A stretch of DNA of 64,000 nt from assembly GCF_036884655.1 (NCBI RefSeq), contig NC_088331.1, positions 16,944,001-17,008,000 of the forward strand. The letters run 5' to 3'. The translations under genes were made by a program, and so were the position numbers. Source of the stretch: Musa acuminata AAA Group. Taxonomy: Eukaryota > Streptophyta > Magnoliopsida > Zingiberales > Musaceae. Below are positions 9,603-19,500 of this stretch, in pieces (the first letter of the stretch is position 1; each line of letters begins with the position of its first letter). The notes below the pieces were generated by a model. It had not been told where the DNA came from and made no database searches. It saw only the letters and a program-made list of their open reading frames with translations.

Positions 9603-10436
9603 ATTTATTTTTCAAATGATATTACTATTACATGCCTTGACAACGCTTGATCAAATAACATGTTGCAAATTATGTGACAAATATTTTTAACCAAATGCAT
9701 GTAAGAAGTTCATTTTTCGGGTTGTATGCTAAAAATGGGATGTTCCCGTACACTCTTATGAAAACTCTTTGGAAAATGACTTTCCTCCGTCAAGCAAAAA
9801 AGAGATATATGCGTCATGACTTCCTTTATATGCTTGATAATGCTATCATGCTTTTTGTTGATGACAAAGGGGGAGAAACATATGAATTGATAAACACTAT
9901 GTCATAGCTGAACTGCCATAATCATATCTATGTCATAGCTGAATTGATAAACACTATGTCATAGCTGAACTGCCATAATCATATCTATGTCATAGTTGCA
10001 AATACTTGAGTGATGCTATAAACAATGTTATGCCATCCTTGCATCACCAAGAGATATGTGAACATGTGCTATAGTTTGCATCATATCTTGATTTGATATT
10101 CAATAGAAAATGCAAACTTGCTAGAAAATCTCAAATGTGAGCATCATGTAAAAAGTCCTTCGTTGCTTTATATGATTACATGATGAATGGTTACAAACAC
10201 AATCATACAAACTTGATGATGTATGTCATGCCTTGACATAATTCTTGAAGAGATACATCATGATAGGCATCATGATGGGAGCATTGATAAGTTTAACTGA
10301 TCTAACTTATCAATACGTCACTTGAATTCTTAGGTCTTGAATTCAAGGTTGACTTATCTCAACTATGGCATATAGATAGGGGGAGTTAAGGACAACTCCT
10401 TTATCAATTGATTGTCATCATCAAAAAGGGGGAGAT
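9603..10436 (+). mobile_element. Element A, 3' non-coding region
   Basis: No convincing ORF. A 57-bp direct repeat occurs in tandem (9884-9940 and 9941-9997); element B has a single copy. A PPT-like GACAAAGGGGGAGAA lies at about 9863-9877. The last 120 bp contain a hairpin CTTGAATTC/GAATTCAAG (10321-10347), a hairpin GGAGTT/AACTCC (10382-10399) and the left arm of a stem that crosses the LTR boundary. Confidence 0.8.
10423..10436 (+). other. Polypurine tract, element A
   Basis: AAAAAGGGGGAGA(T) directly before the TG of the 3' LTR; expected plus-strand primer. It lies between the arms TCATCATCAAAA (10415-10426) and TTTTGATGATGA (10451-10462). Confidence 0.9.
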
Positions 10437-11603
10437 TGTTGAATCTCGGATTTTGATGATGAAGTCAATTGTCATTTGTTATCTAATCTATGTGTTGAGA
10501 TAAGTGTGCAGGATTAACTATGATGAGAGTAAGACAAGCAGCAGGAGTTGCGCCGGAGTCTAGATCATGATCACGTTGGGAGTTCGAGAGTTCGACGGAA
10601 GTTCGGACGGTCGTCGGAGGTTCAGAGAGAACAGATCCGAGAAGTCCAGAAGCTTGCCAAGCGAAGCTCGTCAGAACTCGCCAAGTGGATCGTCGCAAAG
10701 TCCAGGAGTATGCCGGATGTCCGCAGAAGGATCACCGAGGGTTATCGGTTGATCGACGGAAGTTGGCCGGAAACTCGCCGGAAGAAGCGATTGACGCATC
10801 GGTGCAAAGCTGCAGAAGTTGTCTTAGAGTTAATCGTAGTTAGCATGATGATTAAGCATGAAAATGGGAGGTGATCCCATTAGCTTAATCTTGGGGCAAT
10901 TGGTCCCCTGAAAAGATTCAAAGTGGGTCGAATGGAGTGAACCATTCGGACCCTGATTGCACCAGGAGGTGCAACCGCCCCAGCCAGGAGGTGCAACCGC
11001 CTGGGCTGTGGGGTTGGGAGGTGCAACCGCCCCAGCCAGGAGGTGCAACCGCCTGGGCTGTGGGGCTGGGAGGTGCAACCGCCCCAGCCAGGAGGTGCAA
11101 CCGCCAGGGCTGCAAGGCTGGGATGTGCAACCGCCCCAGCCAAGAGGTTGCACCGCCAGAGCTCAAGTTCCGAGCTCTGCCAGGCGATGCAACCACAGAG
11201 CTCAGTCTTCGAGCTCTGGCAGAGTGGTGCATCAGCCTGAGCTCAGTCTCGAGCTTTGCCAGGTGATGCATTCACCAAGCTCAGTCTTCGAGCTCTGGCA
11301 GAATGGTGCATCAGCTTGAGCTCAGCTTGGAGCTCTGCCAGGTGATGCAACCACCGAGCTCTGTTTCGAGCTCTGCCAGGTGATGCAATCACCAAGCTCA
11401 GTCTTCGAGCTCTGCCAGGTGATGCAACCATCGAGCTCAGTCTTCGAGCTCTGGCAGAGAGAAGCAATCGGCAGAGCTCAGTCTTCGAGCTCTGCCAGGC
11501 GGTGCCACCTCTCCAGTCGAGAGGTGCAACCGCCTGATCCCAGAATTCTGGGATTTGATCGATTTGATCGTTTTGAGCTCAAATTTTGAATTGGGTTGGG
11601 GCC

Positions 11604-11611
11604 TATAAATA
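11604..11611 (+). promoter_or_regulatory. TATA box, element A 3' LTR
   Basis: TATAAATA in the same GGCCTATAAATACCCC context as the 5' LTR; could drive readout into element C. Confidence 0.7.
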
Positions 11612-12329
11612 CCCCACCCATTCAGCACTGAAAAGATACAGACCTATACCAAAATCGTGATCTTTTCTGTGATTCTAAAGAGCTCAAAAGTGTTGTAAAG
11701 CCTTTAAGTCTCCTCCTTCTGTTCTTCAAGTTTTTGATTGTAAAGTGAGGAGAGAAAGGTCTGTAAAGGTTGTCTCCTAAGCCTGCCAAAAGGAGAGAAA
11801 CTGTAAGAGGGAAGTTTGGCCTTCGCCCATTGAAGGAAGGCACCTAGTTGACGTCGGCAACCTCATCGGTGGAGGAAGCCAAAAGTGGAGTAGGTCAAGG
11901 CTGACCGAACCACTCTAAATCTCTGGTTTGCGTTTAATTTCGAGCACTTTATCATTACTGCAAACCTCCCTCATCACTACTGCTCTCTGCGCTTTTACGA
12001 ACAAGTTCTAAGAGCTGTTCTTCCAAATCTGCATTCAGACGTAACTTCGTATTTTCATACATTACAGTTTACGTTTACGTTTGATTCTGCAGAACTGTTT
12101 TCCGCGCTTTTACGAACGAGCTTCCTTGCAGTTTACGCTTACATTTTAATCCTATTAATAACTGCAATCTGTCCTCTACGATTTTACGAACGAGTTTCAA
12201 CATTTAGACGTAAAACTGCATTCAGACGTAAATCGGCTTTCCTCGCTCAATCATCAGATTTCAGTTCACGTTTACGTCTTGATTTCAACTGCATACTGCC
12301 TTCTGCGAGTATACAAACGAGTTTCAAAG

Positions 12330-12646
12330 TTTAGACGTAAATCTGCGTCTAGACGTAAAACTGCGTTTAGACGTAAATCTGCGTTTAGACGTAAAACTGC
12401 GTTTAGACGTAAAACTGCGTTTAGACGTAAATCTACGTTTAGACGTAAAACTGCGTTTAGACGTAAAACTGCGTTTAGACGTAAAACTGCGTTTAGACGT
12501 AAATCTGCGTTTAGACGTAAATCTGCATTTAGACGTAAATCTGAGTTTAGACGCAAAACTGCGCTTAGACGCAAAACTGCGCTTAGACGCAAAACTGCGC
12601 TTAAACGCAATCTGCACTTAGACGCAAACTGCACTTAGATACAAAC
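12330..12646 (+). repeat. 18-bp minisatellite, element A 3' LTR
   Basis: Same unit, order and length as the 5' LTR array (4479-4795), with one visible base change, so this array has not changed length since insertion while the U3 array has. Confidence 0.92.
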
Positions 12647-12768
12647 TGAGAATTTGCTTTTGCATCATAATAGTTTTTTGAACGAACGCAGCTTTTGGTT
12701 TTTAAATTATTATAAGATTTCCGCTGCACTAATTCACCCCCCCCCTCTTAGTGCTCTTGATCCTAACA

Positions 12769-12773
12769 CAAAT
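12769..12773. repeat. Target-site duplication of element A (right copy)
   Basis: CAAAT, identical to 2685-2689. Confidence 0.95.
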
Positions 12774-14225
12774 AATATCTTGTGGTATTCATGAATTGAT
12801 ACTCATAATATGAAAGCATTGATATTCATGACTTGAATTGGATTGAAACATTGTATGCTTAATTTAATCATTCTCCTATGTTTCAAAAATGCCTTATGTG
12901 ATGATTGAAAACTAATCTGCTTTATGATGAATTACGAATCATGACTTGATCTATGATATAAATGCCTTGAAATGATTGAAATATTTAACACTTTTATGCT
13001 CTATCCCCCTACTTTTTTCTTGTTTTCAATGATAAAATGGGGAGAAGTTTTGATCATGTATGGTAGGATATAATTTGACAAAATTGATACCATCATGATA
13101 TGAAACATTAATGTAATTATGAATGGTGATATGATATCATGCATGTAATACTTCAACTTATGGTAATGATGCATGCAATGATAAAATATTCATGATGAAA
13201 AATTGTCTTGACATTCATAACTTGATTATTCATCATTTGTCATGATTTTGAAATCGTTGTAAAAGGAAAAGAGAACTACAAAACTGTATTCTCTCTTTCT
13301 TTTTTACAATGACAAAGGGGGAGATAGCTAGCTTGTACAAGTCAAGAAGATGCAAAAAATTGATTGCTAGCTTGCCTATTTTAAGAAGCAAAGATTGCTA
13401 ACTTGCTTATTTCAAGAAGAAAAATTGTCTTCTTGAACATCACTATCTTGAATATCTCAAGAAGCAAAACTTGCAATTTGCACAATGCAATAGGAAGCAA
13501 GAATCATGAGCTTACACAAGAAATTTATCTTGCATTTGCTTTCGAAATTTTTGCTAGCTTATATATTGTGAAACTTGTATATCGTAAAAATTGCTAGCTT
13601 GTTGGTCTAAAGAGAAGCAAAAAGTTGCTATCTCAAAAGAAGCAAATATGCTATCTTGCCTATCTCAAGAGGCAAAAATGCTAACTTGTGCATCTAGCAA
13701 AGTGAGCAAAATTTTCAAGAAGCAAGAGTTGCCTTCTTGAACATCTCTAATTTGCTAGCTTGCATGATATAGAACTTGCTATCTTGAACATTACCAAAAG
13801 TGCTATCTTATATGTTATAAAACTTGAATATCTAAAACTTGATAGCATGAATGTTCTAAGCATGATATAACACTTGCTAAATCTTCTAGCTCCAAGATTG
13901 CATGATGATAAAACTTGATATTATGATTTTCATGCAATGAGTTGAACCAATATCACACACAAATAATTGATTGTGATACTTCTCCTTTTTGTTGATGACA
14001 AAGGGGGAGAAGTATGTTGATGAAAGTATGTTGATGACATGACATGTGATGCATAAGTTTATGCATATGTTCATGTTGACGCGTTGCAAGTATTCATGAT
14101 GAATGTTGCAATGACTTGAATTCGGTTTGAATTCAAGGTTCTATCAATATGGCATATTGATAGGAGGAGTTTGTTTAAACTCCGGGAGTTAAGTTTAACT
14201 CCGTCATCAAGTGGTTGTCATCATC
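12774..14225 (+). mobile_element. Element C, non-coding internal region (right part)
   Basis: Continuation of the AT-rich, pol-less internal region after element A. It holds PPT-like tracts at about 13311 and 13997 (GACAAAGGGGGAGA). Its end has the hairpin cassette: CTTGAATTC/GAATTCAAG (14115-14137), a 23-bp palindrome with 11-bp arms (14141-14163), GGAGTTTGTTTAAACTCC (14166-14183) and GGAGTTAAGTTTAACTCC (14185-14202). No pol-like sequence is present in any frame. Confidence 0.8.
13320..13905 (+). repeat. Degenerate GCTAGCTTG / AAGAAGCAAA repeat tract
   Basis: Loose, irregular repetition of TTGCTAGCTTG or TTGCTATCTTG alternating with AAGAAGCAAAA, spaced about 25-50 bp. The reverse-complement equivalent is in element F at about 34270-34610. 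Function unknown; a characteristic part of the gag-only elements. Confidence 0.6.
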
Positions 14226-14239
14226 AAAAAGGGGGAGAT
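14226..14239 (+). other. Polypurine tract, element C
   Basis: AAAAAGGGGGAGA(T) directly before the 3' LTR start TGTTGAATCTC, same arrangement as element A. Confidence 0.9.
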
Positions 14240-14305
14240 TGTTGAATCTCGTATTTTGATGATGAAACTACTTGATATATGTTTATGATTTAATCTGCGT
14301 TTTGA

Positions 14306-14640
14306 GTGACGCAGGATGCTTCGATCAGGATGAGACAATTAAAGCAGGAAAATCATGTTGTGCCGAAGGAACATGTCAGAAGATTGGACGTCGGGCCGGT
14401 GGATCGGTCGACGTATCGACAGAAGGCTTCGGGCCGTGGACTCGGGCATCGGGCCAAGAAGAGCGGGTATTGTGCCAAGGATATCGGAGTTGCGGAGTCA
14501 ACTGGCCGATTGGGCAATAGGCTGCACGAGAGGACGATGCGCCGAAGAATCGGACGAAGCGTCGAGGGACCAATGACATGTCGGACAACTTGGTTAATTG
14601 CTTAGGATTAATTGTCTCGATCGAAGTTTTGATTTGGTGT
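14306..14640 (+). repeat. Extra U3 module found in gag-only elements
   Basis: About 350 bp between the LTR start block and the shared block beginning GCAGGATTAACTACGATGAG. It starts with GCAGGATGCTTCGATCAGG, which resembles that shared block, so it may be an old tandem duplication of U3. Present in C, D, F, G, K and L; absent in A, B, E, H, I and J. Confidence 0.7.
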
Positions 14641-15759
14641 GCAGGATTAACTACGATGAGAGTAAGACAAGCAGCAGGTGTTGCGCCGGAGTCAAGATCA
14701 TGATCACGTTGGGAGTTCGAGAGTTCGACGGAAGTTCGGACGGTCGTCGGAGGTTCAGCGAGAACAGATCCGAGAAGTCCAGAAGCTTGCCAAGCGAAGC
14801 TCGTCGGAACTCGCCAAGTGGATCGTCGCAAAGTCCAGGAGTATGCCGGATGTCCGTAGAAGGATCACCGAGGGTTTATCGGATGATCGACGGAAGTTCG
14901 CCGGAAACTCGCCGGAAGAAGCGATTGACGCATCGGAGCATAGCTGCAGAAGTTGTCTTAGAGTTAATCGTAGTTAGCACGATGATTAAGCTTGAAAATG
15001 GGAGGTGATCCCATTAGCTTAATCTTGGGGCAATTGGGCCCCTGAAAAGATTCAAATTGGGCCGAATGGAGCGAACCATTCGGACCCTGATTGCACCAGG
15101 CGGTGCAACCGCCTAGGACAGGAGGTGCAACCGCCTGGGCTGCGGGACTGGGCGGTGCAACCGCCCCAGCCAGGCGGTGCAACCGCCCAGGCCATGTCTT
15201 CCAGCGGGACTGGGCGGTGCAACCGCCCCAGCCAAGAGGTGCAACTGCCCAGGGCTCAGTCTCCAAGCGAGACTGGGCGGTGCAACCTCCTCTGTCAAGA
15301 GGTAGCACCGCCAGAGCTCAAGTCTCGAGCTCTGCCAGGTGATGCAACCACCGAGCTCAGTCTTCGAGCTCTGGCAGAGAGGTGCATCAGCCTGAGCTCA
15401 GTCTCGAGCTCTGCCAGGTGATGCAACCACTGAGCTCAGTCTTCGAGCTCTGGCAGAGAGGTGCATCAGCCTGAGCTCAGTTTCGAGCTCTGCCAGGTGA
15501 TGCAACCACCGAGCTCAGACTTCGAGCTCTGCCAGGCGGTGCAACCACCGAGCTCAGTCTTCGAGCTCTGCCAGGCGGTGCAACCATCAAGCTCAGTCTT
15601 CGAGCTCTGGCAGAGAGGTGCAATCGCCTGAGCTCAGTCGTCGAGCTCTGCCAGGCGGTGCCACCTCTCTAGTCAAGAGGTGCAACCGCCTGATCCCAGA
15701 ATTCTGGGATTTGATCGATTTGATCGTTTTGAGCTCCAAATTTGAACTGGGTTGGGGCC

Positions 15760-15767
15760 TATAAATA
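15760..15767 (+). promoter_or_regulatory. TATA box, element C 3' LTR
   Basis: TATAAATA in GGCCTATAAATACCCC. Confidence 0.75.
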
Positions 15768-16309
15768 CCCCACCCATTCAGCACCAAAAAAAAAATAGAT
15801 TCACACCGAATTCTTGATCTTTTCAGTGATTCTAAGAGCTCAAATTTGTGTAAAGTCCTAAAGTTCTCCTCCTTCTGTTCTTCAAGTCTTGAGTTGTAAA
15901 GAGAGGAGAGATAGGATCTGTAAAGGTTGTCTCCTGAGCCTGTCAAAAGGAGAGAAACTGTAAAAGGGCAGTTAGCCTTCGCCCATTGAAGGAAGGCAGC
16001 TAGTTGACGTCGGTGACCTCGTCGGAGGAGGAAGCCAAAAGTGGAGTAGGTCAAGACTGACCGAACCACTCTAAATCTCTGGTTTGCTTTTACCTTGAGC
16101 ACTTTATCATTACTGCAAACCTCCTACATTGCTACTGCCCTCTGCGCCTTTACGAACGAGTTTCTAAGCTCTGATCTTTCAAAATCTGCATTCAAACGTA
16201 AATCGTGTTTTCGTACGATCTTCACACTGCAGTTTACGCTTACATTCGGATTCCATTTATAACTGCAAATTGCTTTCTACGTAAAACTCTTTTCAAGGTT
16301 CAAAACTGC

Positions 16310-16632
16310 TTTTAGACGCAAAACTACATTTAGACGTAAAATTACGTTTAGACGTAAAACTGCGTTTAGACGTAAAACTGCGTTTAGACGTAAAACTGCG
16401 TTTAGACGCAAAACTGCGTTTAGACGCAAAACTGCGTTTAGACGTAAAACTGCGTTTAGACGTAAAACTGCGTTTTGACGTAAAACTGCGTTTGGACGTA
16501 AAACTGAGTTTAGATGCAAACTGCGCTTAGACGCAAACTGTGCTTAGACGCAAACTGCGCTTAGACGCAAACTGTGTTTAGACGCAAACTGCGCTTAAAC
16601 GCAAAACTGCACTTAGACGCAAACTGCACTGT
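16310..16632 (+). repeat. 18/17-bp minisatellite, element C 3' LTR
   Basis: Same 18-bp to 17-bp transition as at 45-372, with a slightly different number of units. Confidence 0.9.
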
Positions 16633-16752
16633 GATTCTGCTTTTATATCGAAATCATTTTTTATCGGACGAACGCAGCTTTAGCTTTTAAATTGCTGTAA
16701 GATTTCCGCTGCACTAATTCACCCCCCCCTCTTAGTGCTCTCGATCCTAACA

Positions 16753-18492
16753 AATTTTACATCATGTAAGGTAGCAAATTTTTGTGATGTTCAAGATGTC
16801 AAGTTCTTTTCCTTGCAATATGTAAGCTAGCAAATATTTGCTTCCTTTGCAAAGTGCATGTTTCTAAATTTTGCAAGATGAGCTAGTGATATTTCTCCCC
16901 CGTTGTCAATGTTAAAAAGAAGGGAAGACCCTTTGCGTCAATTTCTAAATCATGACAAAGGTAAGTATTAATCTTATCATCATATTTTCAAATTAAAACA
17001 TGCACATTTTCAAAACCATACATTTCATTTTTCATGCATAATATAAATAAATCAATCATCATTATGAGCATATCATACATGATATTCAAGCATTAAAATT
17101 TTTAAGCATTTATCAACATGTTAATCATGATATCAAACATTCATCATTTAAAGCATTCATGATACACATCATATGCAATACATCATGTACATTATTATCA
17201 TAAGTATTGCATGCATCATTACAAATTTATGAATATTTCATGCATTCATATCATCACATAAAGAATATCAAGAAGAATTAGTTGGGTGATGAGATAAACA
17301 TTTCATGAATACAAGGAATTGCATAAAGATCATATCATGGAAGATTTAAACATGTGAATACCAAAAGACATGATTTCTTTTTGAAAAACCTCCTCATAAA
17401 TAATCGAAAGAAAATCTTAGGAGATCGATTAAAAAAAAAACTTGATTCATAATAAAATTTCATGTATCGAATATCGAGAAATCAAGATGATGAAAAAAAA
17501 ACATATCACAAGTTATATTCAAGAGAAAAATCATCATTCATTTTGTCAAATCAACATATCTTAGGTATGCATGATATCAAAACATGGTTTCAAATCTTCA
17601 ACATATAACATACATAAATTCAAAAATCGAAGGGAGAAGGGAAGAATTCAAAGGTACAAAGATTTCAAACATCTCATAAACAAACGAAGGATCAAGCCAT
17701 GAATCGAAAATTCAATGAATCATTTCGACAAATCTTCTTTTAAATAATTGAGATGATCATCAAGGGAAATCTCATGTTATTTCAAGAAATCAAGATCATG
17801 ATTTTGATAAAACTCATCTCAAATTCAATTCACCAAAATCATTTTTATGGTTCACAAAATTCATAACATAAGTAGATTCATGATTTCATTGATAATATAT
17901 TTTCCCTTTTTGAAGTATTTCATTTTAAGTGATTGATTTCATGTTAGCATGCTTTTTATTTATGTTAAATAAAAACATGTATCAACGTTTAGGATCGAAA
18001 AATGAATTTCGTCATAAAACCATCAAGATCAATAAATCACAAAGATCAAGAGAATCCAAAAATGAAATTTAATACTTTCATGCATTCAGACATGGTTTTG
18101 CCATATGTTTTTCAAATACAGTCATGAAAATAACACATGCTTATCATCATGTATAACTTAAAATCTCATGCATAAAATTGTTAATCATGGTATTAAAATG
18201 TTTAATATTACATCATTATGTATTTCTTCAAACATGATTTTATTTAATCAAAATCGAGAAATAACAATGGAAATCAACATGATACACATTATTACTTCTT
18301 AACCACATATAACATAATTTCATATTTTCAATTAAAATTATTTTGTTTGTTTATCATAAAATATGTATTTTTCATGATTATTTTCAAAACTACTAGCATG
18401 ATCATAATTTTTTGCATTTTCATTTTTTTTAAACATGTAATTTTCAAGAAAATTAATTCTATACTAAAAAAGAAAATGCATTATGAAAAGCA
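16753..18492 (-). mobile_element. Element D, non-coding internal region
   Basis: AT-rich, no coding ORF. Read on the minus strand it follows the gag of D and resembles the internal regions of C and F. It is cut at 16753 by element C; the remainder and the 3' LTR of D lie left of the window. Confidence 0.75.
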
Positions 18493-19450
18493 TCATATAA
18501 TTTCGAAATAAATTAAGGGGGTTTTGATTACCTCATCGTTGAATGCATTTACGGCATAGTTTGCCACCTCGCCTTTGTTGATTTTCTCCTTGTCTTCAGA
18601 GGAGCTCGATTCATCCCACTTTTTGTTTTTCTTGTGTTCAAAGCAAGTAGGTTCATTCTTTTTAAGTTTATTTTGTTCTTGAATTCTCGTTTCATTAATT
18701 TTTTAAATTTCTTAGTGAGTAGTTCTTGTTCACCATCACTTGAGCTTATGCTCGAGTGGTCTTCAAATGTTCTATGTCCCAAATCCTTCCTGTTCTTTGG
18801 AAGGTGATTTTTTTCATCATGTTCATCATGTGCATTGTGCACCATTTTATATGGCATCAATGAACCGATAAGTTCTTTAAGTGGAAAAATATTTAAATCT
18901 TTAGTTTCTTGTATTGTCGTTACTTTTGATTCCCAAGCTTTAGAAAGTGATCGTAAAACTTTACTAATAAGTTCAAAATTTGAGAAACATTTGCCAAGAG
19001 CTTTTAAACCATTGACAACATTCGTAAAACGGGTGTACATGTCAACAATGGTTTCGCTCAGCTTCATTCGAAAAAGCTCGAAATCATGCATTAAAAAGTT
19101 GATTTTTAAATCTTTAACTCTAGAAGTGCCTTCGTGTGTAATTTCAAGAGTGTGCCAAATATCAAAAGTTATTTCATACGTAGAAATCCAATTGAACTTA
19201 TTTTTGTCCAAAGCGTAAAATAAGGCATTCATAGCCTTTGCGTTTAAAGAAAAATACTTCTTCTCCAAATCCGACCATTTGTTCATCGGTTTAGAGGGAA
19301 GTTGAAAACCGTTTTCAATAATATTCCATAAATCCAAATTCATAGAAATCAAGAAAACTCTCATTCGAGTTTTCCAATAAGTGTAGTCCAACCATTAAAC
19401 AATGGTGGACGAACAATCGATACGCCCTCTTGAAAGCCATGAAGAGCCAT
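18493..19450 (-). pseudogene. gag: Gag of gag-only element D (frameshifted)
   Basis: Copia Gag without knuckle, same family as the Gag of C. The expected start ATG is at 19448-19450, next to the primer site. A 1-base deletion near 19393 (before the DYTYWKTRMR motif) and a second frameshift near 18690 break the frame. The central part 18700-19391 is open and matches C well (FDIWHTLEITHEGTSRVKD, NAKAMNALFYALDKN). The tail again reads ...WDESSSSED with no CCHC knuckle, and carries the same AG/GTAATC donor-like site (GT at 18530-18531 on the minus strand). No pol follows. Confidence 0.85.
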
Positions 19451-19486
19451 TTCTCTCGGGTGTAAATCCGAAATGAGAAATACCGG

Positions 19487-19498
19487 GCTCTAATACCA
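19487..19498 (-). other. Primer binding site, element D (one mismatch)
   Basis: Minus-strand TGGTATTAGAGC, one transition away from the canonical site; two bases from the LTR end. Confidence 0.85.
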
Positions 19499-19500
19499 AT

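Larger units (their letters stand above)
2690..12768 (+). mobile_element. Element A: complete Sirevirus-like Ty1/copia retrotransposon
   Basis: A 10,079-bp element with two TG...CA LTRs, primer site, open gag, open pol, polypurine tract and a perfect 5-bp target duplication (CAAAT). It lies in the internal region of element C, in the same orientation. By eye the LTRs differ at about ten substitutions plus one 104-bp length change, so the insertion is fairly recent. No env-like ORF lies between pol and the 3' LTR. Gag and pol are in one frame, separated by a single UAG. A potentially autonomous element. Confidence 0.95.
10437..12768 (+). mobile_element. Element A, 3' LTR (2332 bp)
   Basis: Same layout as the 5' LTR: palindrome array about 10961-11536, 18-bp palindrome 11537-11554, TATA 11604-11611, minisatellite 12330-12646, C9 tract 12737-12745. 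It is 104 bp longer than the 5' LTR because the array around 10990-11100 has two more copies of a 52-bp unit. Confidence 0.95.
14240..16752 (+). mobile_element. Element C, 3' LTR (2513 bp)
   Basis: TGTTG...AACA. Contains the extra U3 module (about 14306-14640), palindrome array (about 15094-15692), 18-bp palindrome 15693-15710, TATA 15760-15767, minisatellite 16310-16632 and C8 tract 16732-16739. The next five bases, AATTT (16753-16757), should be the target duplication in element D; the left copy is outside the window. Confidence 0.92.

Noticed and set aside
9674..9907. 77-codon ORF after pol in element A, considered as an env-like gene
   Set aside because: The homologous stretch in B is interrupted, there is no signal peptide or membrane segment, and it overlaps conserved non-coding motifs.
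10830..11319. Proline/glycine/alanine-rich ORFs on both strands in the GC-rich U3 blocks (also near 3083-3616, 15091-15421, 23469-23969, 31269-31769)
   Set aside because: Overlapping frames on both strands follow the palindromic repeats; they are promoter-side LTR DNA, not genes.
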